A stretch of 64,000 nt of DNA, taken from the NCBI RefSeq assembly GCF_051062515.1, contig NZ_JAMXEK010000006.1. One strand, 5' to 3'. Shown here in pieces: positions 16,507 through 25,596 of the stretch (within the stretch, counting starts at the first letter, position 1; every line of letters starts with the position of its first letter). Source of the DNA: Aliarcobacter sp017996075 (GTDB taxonomy: Bacteria; Campylobacterota; Campylobacteria; Campylobacterales; Arcobacteraceae). Below the pieces are notes generated by a model that saw nothing but the letters and a program-made list of their open reading frames with translations, was not told the DNA's origin and did not search any database. The position numbers and the translations under genes were made by a program.

Positions 16507-19329
16507 CTAAGCTCTTTCTACTCTACATAAACCACCTTTTGTTTCAGGGATTTGTGTAACTATGTCATAACCGTAGTTAGTAACTGTATTTGCACTTTCA
16601 CCTATTGCATAAGGTAGTGTTCCAGTTGGATATCTATGGCTTAAATCAACACCTTCCATAATTCCAGCAAAATGGAATGGTAGGAATACTCTATCAGGCG
16701 TAACAGAGTAAGAGTATTTTGCTTTAACTTTAATTTTCGTTCCATTTGGTGAATGAATCCACATCATAGAACCATCTCTAATACCATGTCTTCCTGCTAA
16801 ATCTGGATTAATATCACAGAACATTTCAGGTGTTAATCTAGCTAAATATTTACTAGCTCTATTTTCAACTCCAGCACCATTTAGATTTACTAATCTTCCA
16901 GTTACAAGGTTTGTTGGGAAATCTTTTGCCCAATCTTGTTTTGTCTGTTCACTAATATATCTAGTATCAACTCTCCAGTGATCTTTTTTATCTGCAAAAC
17001 TTGGATAATCTTTAATTAAATCCGTTCTTGGAGTATGTAAAGGCTCTCTATGTTTTGGAATAGGATCAGCCCATTGCCAAACTTTTGCTCTTGCTTTTGC
17101 ATTTCCATAAGGAGCAATTCCAGCTTCCATGCATTTTTCAACTATCAAGTTAGATTTATCAACTTTCCAGTTTGCACCCATTTTAGCTTTTTCATCTTCA
17201 CTTAAAGTGATTTTTAAAACTGATTCAATATTCTCTTTTGTAATTTCAGGATATCCACCATCTTGAACACCACCAACTGGTGCTGAACCTTTAGGTGACA
17301 ATAATGAAACTCCCTCATGTTCTAAACCAAAGTTTTGTCTAAATCCCATACCACCAAATTTAACTGGTTTTGTAATATCATAAAGATTTGGGCTTCCTGA
17401 GTGTTTTTCTGTCCAACAAGGCCATGGTAAACCATAGTATTCTCCAGCCATATCTCCATAACCAGCTAGTGAAATCTCATCAAACATATGCCAATTATCT
17501 GTATGTTTTTTAAGTCTTTCAGCTCTCCATCCAGTTAATCCAATAGTTTTAATAATTCTAGCTATCTCATTTGTTGCATCTTCTGGCCAAACAAAATCTT
17601 TACCTTTTTGCATTCCAGCAGTTAATTGCTCGTAAAATCCTAATCTTTTTGCTAATTCAAACATGATTTCTTGATCAGGTTTTGATTCATACATAGGTTT
17701 TACAACTTCATATCTCCATTGACCACTTCTATTTGTTGCAGTTACAGAACCTGCTGTTTCAAACTGAGTTGCTGCTGGTAAAATATAAACATCATTTTGT
17801 TTATCAGTAATAATTGCACCCTCATTTACAAATGGGTCACAAAATACTGCTAATTCTAACTTATCTAAAGCCTCTTTTACTTTTTTTGTTTGAGCAGTTG
17901 AAGTAATTCCATTACCCATTACAAAAAGTGCTTTTAGGTTAGTTCCAGCATTATGAATAGCATCTTCACCTTCATTTCCAGCTAAAACACCAGCCCACCA
18001 ACGTGCAAGTGTAAATCCATTTTTACCCATCCAAGAAGGATCTTTAAATCTTCCTTTAAGCCACTCAAAATCAACTCCCCAAGAAGAAGCAAAATATTTC
18101 CATGAACCTTCAGCTAAACCATAATATCCAGGAAGTGAATCTGATAAACAACCAAAGTCTGTTGCACCTTGAACATTATCATGACCTCTTAAAATATTAG
18201 TTCCACCACCAGCAACTCCCATATTTCCAAGAGCCAATTGTAAAATTGGTGCCATTCTTGTATTTGAAGTTCCTATTGTATGTTGAGTTAATCCCATAGC
18301 CCATACCAAAGTTCCTGGTTTTGATGCTGCATAAAGTTTTGTAATTTGAACTATTAAATCAGCTTTAACTCCTGTTACATCAGCAACTCTTTCAATTGGC
18401 CAATTTTTAGCCTCTGCCATAATATCTTCCATACCATAAACTCTATCATTAATAAAGTTTTTGTCATGCCAACCATTTTCAAAAATGATATTTAACATTC
18501 CATACATAAATGGAATATCAGTACCTGGTCTAATTTGTGCATATAAATCTGCTTTTGCAGCAGTTTTAGTAAATCTTGGATCTACTACAATAATCTTTGC
18601 ATTGTTTCTCTCTTTAGCTTTTAAAAAGTGTTGGAAACCAACTGGGTGATTAACCGCTGGATTTGCTCCAAAAATTATAATTGCTTTAGAGTTTTGAATA
18701 TCTCCCAAAGAATTTGTCATAGCACCATAACCCCATGTATTTGCCACACCGGCAACTGTTGAGCTATGTCAAATTCTAGCTTGATGATCTATATTGTTTG
18801 TTCCAAACATAGCAGCAAATTTTCTATAGTAATATGCTTGCTCGTTATTAAATTTTGCTGATCCCAAAAACATTGCTGAATCAGGTCCATCTTTTTGTCT
18901 TAAATCTTCAAGTTTTGATGCAATATTATTTAAAGCGTCATCCCATGAAATTCTTTGCCATTGACCATTTTTCTTAACCATTGGATATTTTAATCTAACT
19001 TCAGATTTAACCATATCAATCATATCGGCACCTTTACAACAATGCCCTCCAAGTGATACTGGATGATCTTGTGCTACCTCTTGTCTTACCCACACACCAT
19101 TTTGAACTTCTGCAATAACACCACAACCAACAGAACATGCTGTACAAATTGTTTTTACAATTTTTGAACCAGGAAAAGGATTTTTAATCTCTTCTTCTGT
19201 AGCTGCTCTAGTTGCTACTGTACTTGCAAAAGATGATGTAACTCCAAATGCTGTAGAAACTGCTGCCATTTTTAAAAACGACCGTCTTCCTACTTTTGCA
19301 TTTAAAGCTTCATATGTATTTGCTGACAT
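16507..19329 (-). CDS. fdhA: selenocysteine-containing formate dehydrogenase catalytic subunit FdhA
   Basis: One 940-residue protein is encoded across an in-frame TGA at 18769-18771, read as selenocysteine (residue 187). The flanking residues ARI-Sec-HSSTVAG are the classical active site of formate dehydrogenases, and a SECIS-like hairpin follows the TGA. The protein oxidises formate to CO2 in the periplasm with a bis-MGD cofactor carrying W or Mo. The N-terminus has a Tat signal (GRRSFLK, residues 14-20). A [4Fe-4S] motif CTACSVGC (62-69) with a further Cys near 97-98 comes next. The catalytic His follows Sec, and a C-terminal MGD-binding domain ends the protein. The adjoining tup genes suggest tungsten. 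selD at 28785 supplies selenophosphate; selA, selB and the Sec tRNA must lie elsewhere. Confidence 0.95.
18741..18771 (-). promoter_or_regulatory. selenocysteine UGA codon and SECIS hairpin in fdhA
   Basis: On the minus strand the TGA (18771-18769) is followed after 13 bases by the stem-loop TTGCC-GGTGT-GGCAA (18755-18741). This is a perfect 5-bp apical stem with a GGU-containing loop, at almost the same distance as the E. coli fdhF SECIS apical loop (stem GUUGC, loop AGGUCU). SelB would bind it and deliver Sec-tRNA. The lower stem is not obvious from sequence alone. Confidence 0.85.
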
Positions 19330-19347
19330 AAGCTTCTCCTACTAAAT

Positions 19348-19560
19348 TTATTTTGCGTTTTTATAAAACTCTTCCCAAGCCATTGTTTTTTTGTATAGAA
19401 TCTCTTTTTTATTAGATTTTCCAACAACAACACCATTGTTTGAATCATCTTGAACAGATGTTTCACCATTTCCAGCCAATACAACAGTTCCAGTTGTAGC
19501 AACTGCAGCAGCTGTGATAATTGCTGCTTTTTTTGCAAAAGCTCTTCTACTTTCTTGCAC
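19348..19560 (-). CDS. small Tat-signal protein preceding fdhA
   Basis: A 70-residue protein with a twin-arginine start (SRRAFAKKAA, residues 4-13), a hydrophobic stretch (about 14-30) and a short charged tail of about 40 residues containing KKTMAWEEFYKNAK. Campylobacter fdh clusters carry a similar small gene directly before fdhA, so it is a real member of the operon, although its role (assembly factor, or a small subunit that guides export) is unknown. It starts with GTG preceded by a strong AAGGAGG. The next gene, fdhA, begins 18 bases after its stop. Confidence 0.8.
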   Translation of the reverse strand: MQESRRAFAKKAAIITAAAVATTGTVVLAGNGETSVQDDSNNGVVVGKSNKKEILYKKTMAWEEFYKNAK

Positions 19561-19605
19561 GACTGACCTCCTTATAGAAATTAAGCCCCTATAAACTTAA
19601 GAGAC

Positions 19606-19662
19606 TTTATAAAAAAAGTTAAACTTTCTTTATAAAATCCCTAAAAAGGAATACCTTTTTAG
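19606..19662 (-). terminator. tandem hairpins between the TorD-like gene and the Fdh structural genes
   Basis: Read on the minus strand, CTAAAAAGG pairs with CCTTTTTAG over 9 bp (19641-19662, loop TATT, overlapping the TorD-like stop). A second, nearly perfect inverted repeat with outer arms TTTATAAAGAAAGTT and AACTTTTTTTATAAA spans 19606-19636. The 98-base gap is large for this operon. The hairpins could terminate or process the message, so that fdhA and the following genes have a different level from the chaperone genes. Confidence 0.5.
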
Positions 19663-20387
19663 TTTTTAGGACCTAAAGCTTTTAATGCTCTATTTCTCTC
19701 TCTTCTTTCTCTTTCCTCTGGAGTAATATCTCCCCAGTTATCAGTTACTTGTTTTTTAGCTTTCTCTTTTTTTAGTGGTTTCGTAACCTCTAAATATAAT
19801 CTTTCAAACTCAATAAATGAGTGTAAAACAACCATGAGTTCTTTATAGATATTTGCTTTTTTGTGCTCATAAATACTTTTTGCAAACTCATCTACAAAAG
19901 GATTTAAAATCTGTTCAAAAATACAGTGAACAGTATTTTCATACTGCTTTTCTCCAAGAGCAACTAAATTAGACAATTCAGACATTATTGAAAATATAAA
20001 GCCAACAGAATCTTCATATTCAAAATATCTCTTTTCATCACGTCTTAGCTTTGTTTTTGCAACAAATTGAATCATCTCTACTCTTTTTTTACCAGATTCA
20101 ACACCCTCATCATAGAAAGAGGCTGTTTGTCTAACTTTTTCATAAACAGGATTATGAAAAATATCATCATACTCTTGTATTAAAGATTGATTTGAATCCT
20201 TATCTAAAAGATTTAAAATATTTTTGATTGACTCTTCAGAAGCTTCATCCAAAGAGCTATCTTTTAAAAGATTTAAGAGTCTAAAAAGTTCAAAATAGTT
20301 TTTTATATCTGAACTTGGAACAAAAAAGTTTGCAAACAAGTTGTAATATATCGCTCTAGCTTTATTTATAGATTGTGTATCTTGCAT
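19659..20387 (-). CDS. TorD-family chaperone for formate dehydrogenase
   Basis: A 242-residue, all-helical cytoplasmic protein. It has the family pattern of YNLFANFFVPSS near the N-terminus and YDDIFHNP (about residues 78-85) followed by ASFYDEGVESGKKR, typical of TorD/DmsD-like chaperones that bind Tat signals and apo-molybdoenzymes before cofactor loading and export. The C-terminal ~35 residues are highly charged (KEKAKKQ..., ERERRERNRA). Placement between the iron-sulfur protein gene and the Fdh structural genes makes FdhA its likely client. Confidence 0.82.
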   Translation of the reverse strand: MQDTQSINKARAIYYNLFANFFVPSSDIKNYFELFRLLNLLKDSSLDEASEESIKNILNLLDKDSNQSLIQEYDDIFHNPVYEKVRQTASFYDEGVESGKKRVEMIQFVAKTKLRRDEKRYFEYEDSVGFIFSIMSELSNLVALGEKQYENTVHCIFEQILNPFVDEFAKSIYEHKKANIYKELMVVLHSFIEFERLYLEVTKPLKKEKAKKQVTDNWGDITPEERERRERNRALKALGPKN

Positions 20388-20396
20388 TTTTTATCC

Positions 20397-22073
20397 TTAT
20401 TTTCTATTATCAAAATAGCTTTGCATCATAATTTTTGGTTTACAATTAGCACAACAGTACAAACTTCTTACTTTTACAGGATCACTTGCAAAAATTGTTG
20501 CCATTTTTGAAGCAATTTTTTCTATTGCTTTTGTAGTTGCAAATTCAACTCCACACTCAACACACGCAAAAAGTTTATCTTGAGCTAAAACACTCTCTTT
20601 AAACCAAGTTGGTTTTAGTTCAATTATATCTTGTTTTATTGTCAAGCAATTTGTTTCAGGACAAGAGATTTCACAATATCCACATGCTGTACAAATACTT
20701 GGATTTATTCTTAGGGTATTATCACTAGCATCAGCAACTAAAGCTCCAACATTACAAGCACCTACACAAACTAGACATAAAGTACATGTATCTTGATTTA
20801 CTTCAACTTTTGCATAATGAATATGTTCACCTGTTTCAACAACTCCCAAATCATCATTTCCAACAATCTTTTGAAGTCTATGAGAAAAAACTTCTCTTTT
20901 TTTGAAGCCATCTTGATTAAAGTTAAAATAAGAGTTTTCCACAAAAGATATTTGTTTTAAAGCCAAAGACAATTCATCTTCGTTCATAGCAACTAATATT
21001 GCATCTTTTTGGTATCTTTTTTGATAAATATCATTTAATATTCTAATAGCATCTTTTGTACCTTTTGACAAAAAATCACTATAAAAAATAAGTTGAGAAC
21101 CTGATATTTGAAGCAAAGTAAGCAAAGTTCCTTCATGTAAAAACTTTTCACCATCAATTGCAAATGGTAAAACATTCTCTTTAAGCTCTATATTTAAATT
21201 ATCTAAGGACATTTTTGAAGGAATAATTAAAGGGTGTGTCTCTTTATAAAACTTTGATATTTCATAAAGTGATTCTTTATTTGTAGGAGTATAATCTAAT
21301 GCTCCACTTGGGCAAACACTAATACATCCACCACATCCATGACAATCTACTTGAGAGAAAGTTAGAGTTTTTGTTGTATCGTCTTTAGTAATTGCAACAG
21401 TTGGGCAAACCTCTTCACACTTACTACAAATTACCTCTCTTCTTCCATCATATTGACAAATAGTTTTATCATAAGTTGTAAATTTTCTATATGAAAAAGA
21501 GTTTATATTATCTTTTAATATTTTAACTACTTCATTTATGCTACTTAAGTTCGGGTCAAAAACTCCAATTCTCTCTTTAGGAGATGGTTTTGCATCAAAC
21601 CAAACAATTTGAGAAACTCTTAAAGTTATATCTTTATGACTATCTTTTACAACTACTTCAAAATTTCCAATTTCTCCACTAATAGTTTTTAAAATTGTTT
21701 CATCTATTCTAAAAAGTTCAAAGTCATCTTTTGATAATTGAGATGTGAATAAATCATACTCTTCTTGTGTTTTTGTAATTAACAAAACCTCTTTTGAAAC
21801 ATCTACACTATGCGAAATATCCTGAGCAAAGTCAAATCTTGTAGCATTTATCTCATACAGTTTTAAAACATTTTGAATCTTTTTTGATAAATCATCTTGT
21901 GAATTTTTAATATAAAAATCTATCTCCGAAGCAATAAATTCAGAGTTCACATCTTTTGAGTTTGATATCAAAAAGTTTTTATCTTTAATATCATCTAAAC
22001 TAGTAGCTACTTGGATTTTTTCACTTAAAGGGAAATCCAACCCGTTTTTATTATAGTATATATACTCTTGCAT
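20397..22073 (-). CDS. poly-[4Fe-4S] ferredoxin-like protein of the fdh operon
   Basis: A 558-residue cytoplasmic protein, first gene of the fdh run. Four ferredoxin motifs are visible: CSKCEEVCP and CHGCGGCISVCP (about residues 220-255), then CTLCLVCVGACN and CTACGYCEISCP (about 420-465). A C-terminal CVECG...CCANC pair looks like a zinc-ribbon or extra cluster site. The N-terminal ~200 residues have no recognised motif. Homologous genes head fdh clusters in related organisms, but the role is uncertain: an electron-transfer partner of Fdh, or a redox factor for maturation. It is preceded by a 145-base divergent gap that probably holds promoters in both directions. Confidence 0.75.
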   Translation of the reverse strand: MQEYIYYNKNGLDFPLSEKIQVATSLDDIKDKNFLISNSKDVNSEFIASEIDFYIKNSQDDLSKKIQNVLKLYEINATRFDFAQDISHSVDVSKEVLLITKTQEEYDLFTSQLSKDDFELFRIDETILKTISGEIGNFEVVVKDSHKDITLRVSQIVWFDAKPSPKERIGVFDPNLSSINEVVKILKDNINSFSYRKFTTYDKTICQYDGRREVICSKCEEVCPTVAITKDDTTKTLTFSQVDCHGCGGCISVCPSGALDYTPTNKESLYEISKFYKETHPLIIPSKMSLDNLNIELKENVLPFAIDGEKFLHEGTLLTLLQISGSQLIFYSDFLSKGTKDAIRILNDIYQKRYQKDAILVAMNEDELSLALKQISFVENSYFNFNQDGFKKREVFSHRLQKIVGNDDLGVVETGEHIHYAKVEVNQDTCTLCLVCVGACNVGALVADASDNTLRINPSICTACGYCEISCPETNCLTIKQDIIELKPTWFKESVLAQDKLFACVECGVEFATTKAIEKIASKMATIFASDPVKVRSLYCCANCKPKIMMQSYFDNRK

Positions 22074-22218
22074 AACCTATGCCCTTAGTTTTTAGTAAAA
22101 AATATTTTACCATATTTTATATTTAAAGAAGTTAAATAAACCTGAATTTCTATATATTAAAGAATATATTATTACAATTAAACTGAGAGTTTTAAACACA
22201 AATAATGTAAACTTATGA

Positions 22219-23370
22219 ATGATTAAAAAAGTTTTATTTGTTACACTTATTATTATTTTAATATTTATGATTTCTATTGAAAAAACTAAGCAACAAGATG
22301 AGATATTAATAGCTTCATCTATGCCACAAAGTTCTGGTTTGAAAGCTTGGGGAGATGCTGTTTTTACTGCTACAAATAGTTATTTTAACTATGCAAATGA
22401 TAATAATTTGATAAAAGATAAAAAAATTGTTTTAAAAGTTCTTGATGATAAATATGAACCTGATTTAACATATGAAAATATAACTAAGCTTTCAAAAGAT
22501 GATATTCTAGCTTTTTACGGAATAGTTGGAACACCTACAAATAAAAGAGTTCTTCCTATTTTGGAAGATAGTGGCATGGTATATTTTTCACCATTTTCAG
22601 GTGCACAATTTTTAAGAGATAAAAATCTTAAAAATATCATAAACTTTCGACCTTCTTATAAACAAGAGTTAGAAAATCTTTTAATCTATATATTAGATGA
22701 AAAAAAATTAGATAAAATAGCAATTTTTTATCAAAACGATGAGTATGGAGAAGAGGGATATATATCAACATTAGAAATCTTAAAAAACAAAAATATAGAA
22801 CTAATATCAACAGGTACATATAAAAGAAATACACTTTCAATAAATCATGCTTTTAATGAAATAAAAAAATCAAAACCAGAAGTAATAGTAATGATTGGCG
22901 CATATAAAGCAAACTCTTTATTTATAAAAAAAGCAAAAAATGATGAAATTCTAAAAAATGTAATCTTTTGCAATATATCTTTTGGAGATGCAAACTCTAT
23001 TGTAAAAGAGCTAGAAGCAACAAATACAGATACGAAAAATCTTATATTTTCTCAAATAGTACCAAACTACAACGATAAATCTTTAAAAATAGTACAAGAG
23101 TATCAAGAAATTATGAAAAAATATTCAAACGAGAGCAGTTTCGGATTTATATCATTTGAAGCATTCTTAGCTTCAAAGGTTTTGGTAAATCAAATATCAA
23201 AAATTGAAGAGTTAGGAGAGTTAAATAGAAAAAATCTATTAAATGCTTTAAAAAGTCCACCAAAAAATATTTTGTATGAATTAGAGTTAGATTTTAAAAA
23301 CAATCAACTTCTAAATAAAACATATCTTTTTGAGTATGAAAATGGAAATTTTAAAGAGCTTATAAGATGA
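22219..23370 (+). CDS. periplasmic-binding-protein-like sensor (Peripla_BP_6 family)
   Basis: A 383-residue protein with one N-terminal hydrophobic helix (about residues 4-20), without a clear cleavage or lipoprotein site, followed by a two-lobed type I periplasmic-binding fold as in branched-chain amino acid or amide-binding LivJ proteins (FYGIVGTPTNKRVLPI, DKIAIFYQNDEYGEEG, PEVIVMIGAYK). No ABC permease or ATPase is adjacent; the next gene is a histidine kinase that overlaps its stop by ATGA. It is therefore probably a ligand-sensing partner of the kinase rather than a transport component. The ligand is unknown. The start codon has only a weak ribosome-binding site. Confidence 0.8.
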   Translation: MIKKVLFVTLIIILIFMISIEKTKQQDEILIASSMPQSSGLKAWGDAVFTATNSYFNYANDNNLIKDKKIVLKVLDDKYEPDLTYENITKLSKDDILAFYGIVGTPTNKRVLPILEDSGMVYFSPFSGAQFLRDKNLKNIINFRPSYKQELENLLIYILDEKKLDKIAIFYQNDEYGEEGYISTLEILKNKNIELISTGTYKRNTLSINHAFNEIKKSKPEVIVMIGAYKANSLFIKKAKNDEILKNVIFCNISFGDANSIVKELEATNTDTKNLIFSQIVPNYNDKSLKIVQEYQEIMKKYSNESSFGFISFEAFLASKVLVNQISKIEELGELNRKNLLNALKSPPKNILYELELDFKNNQLLNKTYLFEYENGNFKELIR

Positions 23371-24947
23371 AAAAAGTTTTCAACTATTTTAATAACTTAA
23401 AATTTTCATACAAAGCAAATTTTTTAATATTTATAATTGCTGGTGGAATGTTTACTATTATCATACTATCTCAATTATCAATTTTTATTTTAAAAAACGA
23501 TTTTGATACACTTTTTGAAAAACGAACAAAAACTCTAATAAAACTCGAAAATATAAATGATTCATATAAAATAAATATTCAAAATACTTTAAGTGAATTT
23601 GAAAAAAACAATCTAAATTATGAACAAACTTTAGAAGTTTTAAAAATAGCAAATGAGATAATAGATAAAAATTGGAGTGAATATAAAAATAACTCATATT
23701 CTACAAAAACTGATTTTGTAATAAATTATATACAAAAACATTTTTCAAATAAAAACTACTATAAAAACGAGTTAATAAAAAATTTAAATATCCAAAATGT
23801 TGATGAAAAAATGAATAAAATATTACACTATTTAAATAATATAAAAGAGAAAAATGATAAAGAGTACTTTACAAATTTAAATTTTGAAATAGATGCTATT
23901 TTGATATATTTAGGGAGTTTAGTAAATTATGATTTAAATTTAGCAATAAATGAAAAAAGAGACACAGATAATATCTTTCATCTTATAACAATTTTTTCTT
24001 TTATCTCTATTTTTTTAGTTGTTTTATTTACAATAATTTTATCTTTATTTATAACTGTACATTTTAGAAGAATACATGATTTACAAGAAAAAATTGTAGA
24101 AGATAAAACCAAAGAGCTAAAAGAGTTAAATGCAAATTTAGAATTAAAAATATCTCAAGAGGTTTCAAAAAATAGGAAAAAAGATATTATTATGTTTCAG
24201 CAAGCAAGATTTGCAAGCTTAGGAGAGATGTTAAATAATATAGCACATCAATGGAGACAACCTTTAGGTTCTATATCTATGATTATTCAAAGTTTTCAAA
24301 CAAAAATGAGACTAAATAAGCTTTCACTAGATTTTGTAGAACAAAAAGTTGCAGATGCACTACTTTTAGCACAAAATATGTCAAATACACTTGATGATTT
24401 TAAAAATTTTTTCAGTCCAAATAAATCAAAAAATAGCTTTTTTATAAAAGATTGTGTAGAAAATTCAATAGAATTATCAAAATATTTTTTAAATAAAGAG
24501 AATATAAAAGTAGATTTAATTGTGAAAAAAAATGTAAAAATATATAGCTTTGAAAATGAGTTATCTCATGTTTTTTTAAATATAATATCAAATTCAAAAG
24601 ATGCTTTAATAAACAATATCTCTAAAGATAATAGAGTAATAAGAGTTATTGTAAATAGTAAAAAAGATTTTGTTTTTGTAAATATTAGTGATAATGGAGG
24701 CGGAATTCCCTCACTTATTATGCCAAAAATATTTGAACCATATTACACAACAAAATATAAAAGTGCAGGAACTGGAATTGGACTTTATATGTCAAAGCAG
24801 ATTATCGAAAAACATATAAAAGGGCAAATTTCTTGTAAAAATATAGAAATTATTATAAATAATCAAAAATATGATGGAACATCATTTTTGATAAAAATAC
24901 CAATAAATAAAGAGATTATTGAAGAAAAAAAGGAAAAAGATGAATAA
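23367..24947 (+). CDS. sensor histidine kinase
   Basis: A 526-residue membrane kinase. It has helix 1 at about residues 18-42, a periplasmic helical sensor region (about 45-200), helix 2 at about 204-233 and a coiled-coil linker. The phosphoacceptor motif IAHQWRQPL follows, with His294. ATPase motifs are NIISNSKDAL (N box), DNGGGIP (G1), FEPYYTTK (F) and GTGIGLYMSK (G2). HQWRQPL boxes are common in Campylobacterota kinases. ATGA overlap with the binding-protein gene upstream and an 8-base overlap with the response regulator downstream indicate one translation-coupled three-component system. Confidence 0.92.
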   Translation: MKKVFNYFNNLKFSYKANFLIFIIAGGMFTIIILSQLSIFILKNDFDTLFEKRTKTLIKLENINDSYKINIQNTLSEFEKNNLNYEQTLEVLKIANEIIDKNWSEYKNNSYSTKTDFVINYIQKHFSNKNYYKNELIKNLNIQNVDEKMNKILHYLNNIKEKNDKEYFTNLNFEIDAILIYLGSLVNYDLNLAINEKRDTDNIFHLITIFSFISIFLVVLFTIILSLFITVHFRRIHDLQEKIVEDKTKELKELNANLELKISQEVSKNRKKDIIMFQQARFASLGEMLNNIAHQWRQPLGSISMIIQSFQTKMRLNKLSLDFVEQKVADALLLAQNMSNTLDDFKNFFSPNKSKNSFFIKDCVENSIELSKYFLNKENIKVDLIVKKNVKIYSFENELSHVFLNIISNSKDALINNISKDNRVIRVIVNSKKDFVFVNISDNGGGIPSLIMPKIFEPYYTTKYKSAGTGIGLYMSKQIIEKHIKGQISCKNIEIIINNQKYDGTSFLIKIPINKEIIEEKKEKDE

Positions 24948-25596
24948 AAATCTAGATATTTTAAAAAATATTAATATTTTATATTTGGAAGATGATGAGA
25001 ACCTTTTAAAACATACTAGTGATATTTTAGAAGATTTTGTAGCAAATATTTATGGTGTAAAAAATACTATTGATGCTATGAAAATTTTACTTGAAAAAAA
25101 AGTAGATGTAATAATAAGTGATATTTTGCTTGAAAATGAAAATGGTATAAACTTTTTAAAATATATTAAAAGTAAAGATATACTCATACCTGCAATTTTA
25201 ACTACCGCACATACTGATACAAACTATTTAATAGAATCAATTAAACTAAAGGTTGAAAATTATCTTTTAAAACCAATAAATATTGATGAACTTCTAAATA
25301 GTTTATATGATGTCATTTTGCCAAAAATCCAAGAAAAAGAGATAAAAAAGAATAGTAATATAATAAAAACAATTGGAGCAATTACTGATAGTAAACAGGT
25401 TGAAATTATAAAATATATTTTTAATAATCTTGATGAAAATAATAACTTTTTTGGCTCTTACAGTGAAATTATGGAACAATTTTCTATTTCAAAACCAACA
25501 TTGATTAAACTATTTAAAGATTTAGCAGATAAAAATATTTTAATAAAAATTTCGCACAAAACTTACCAATTTGATGAAAAGAGTTTAAATGATTAA
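24940..25596 (+). CDS. response regulator with a C-terminal winged-helix-like domain
   Basis: A 218-residue regulator. The receiver domain has an acidic pocket (EDDE, about residues 17-20), phosphoacceptor Asp61 (IISDILL), the conserved Thr in LTTAHTD and Lys in LLKPIN. The C-terminal ~75 residues are not an OmpR, NarL or Fis type; they read like a small winged helix (SYSEIMEQFSISKPTLIKLFKDLADKNILIKI). The ATG at 24940 is chosen over one at 24919 because AAGGAAAAAG precedes it. It overlaps the kinase gene by 8 bases and the transporter gene by 8, which suggests that it controls this operon or the divergent fdh operon. Confidence 0.88.
   Translation: MNKNLDILKNINILYLEDDENLLKHTSDILEDFVANIYGVKNTIDAMKILLEKKVDVIISDILLENENGINFLKYIKSKDILIPAILTTAHTDTNYLIESIKLKVENYLLKPINIDELLNSLYDVILPKIQEKEIKKNSNIIKTIGAITDSKQVEIIKYIFNNLDENNNFFGSYSEIMEQFSISKPTLIKLFKDLADKNILIKISHKTYQFDEKSLND

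Noticed and set aside
16507..19329. fdhA as two genes or a pseudogene with a stop codon
   Set aside because: The stop is TGA at the exact selenocysteine position of formate dehydrogenases, followed by a SECIS hairpin, and a complete selD is present.
19302..19538. Alternative minus-strand ORF overlapping the small Tat protein gene
   Set aside because: It is a frame shadow: repetitive Gln/Leu composition, no ribosome-binding site, and it overlaps the better supported Tat-signal gene with a strong Shine-Dalgarno.
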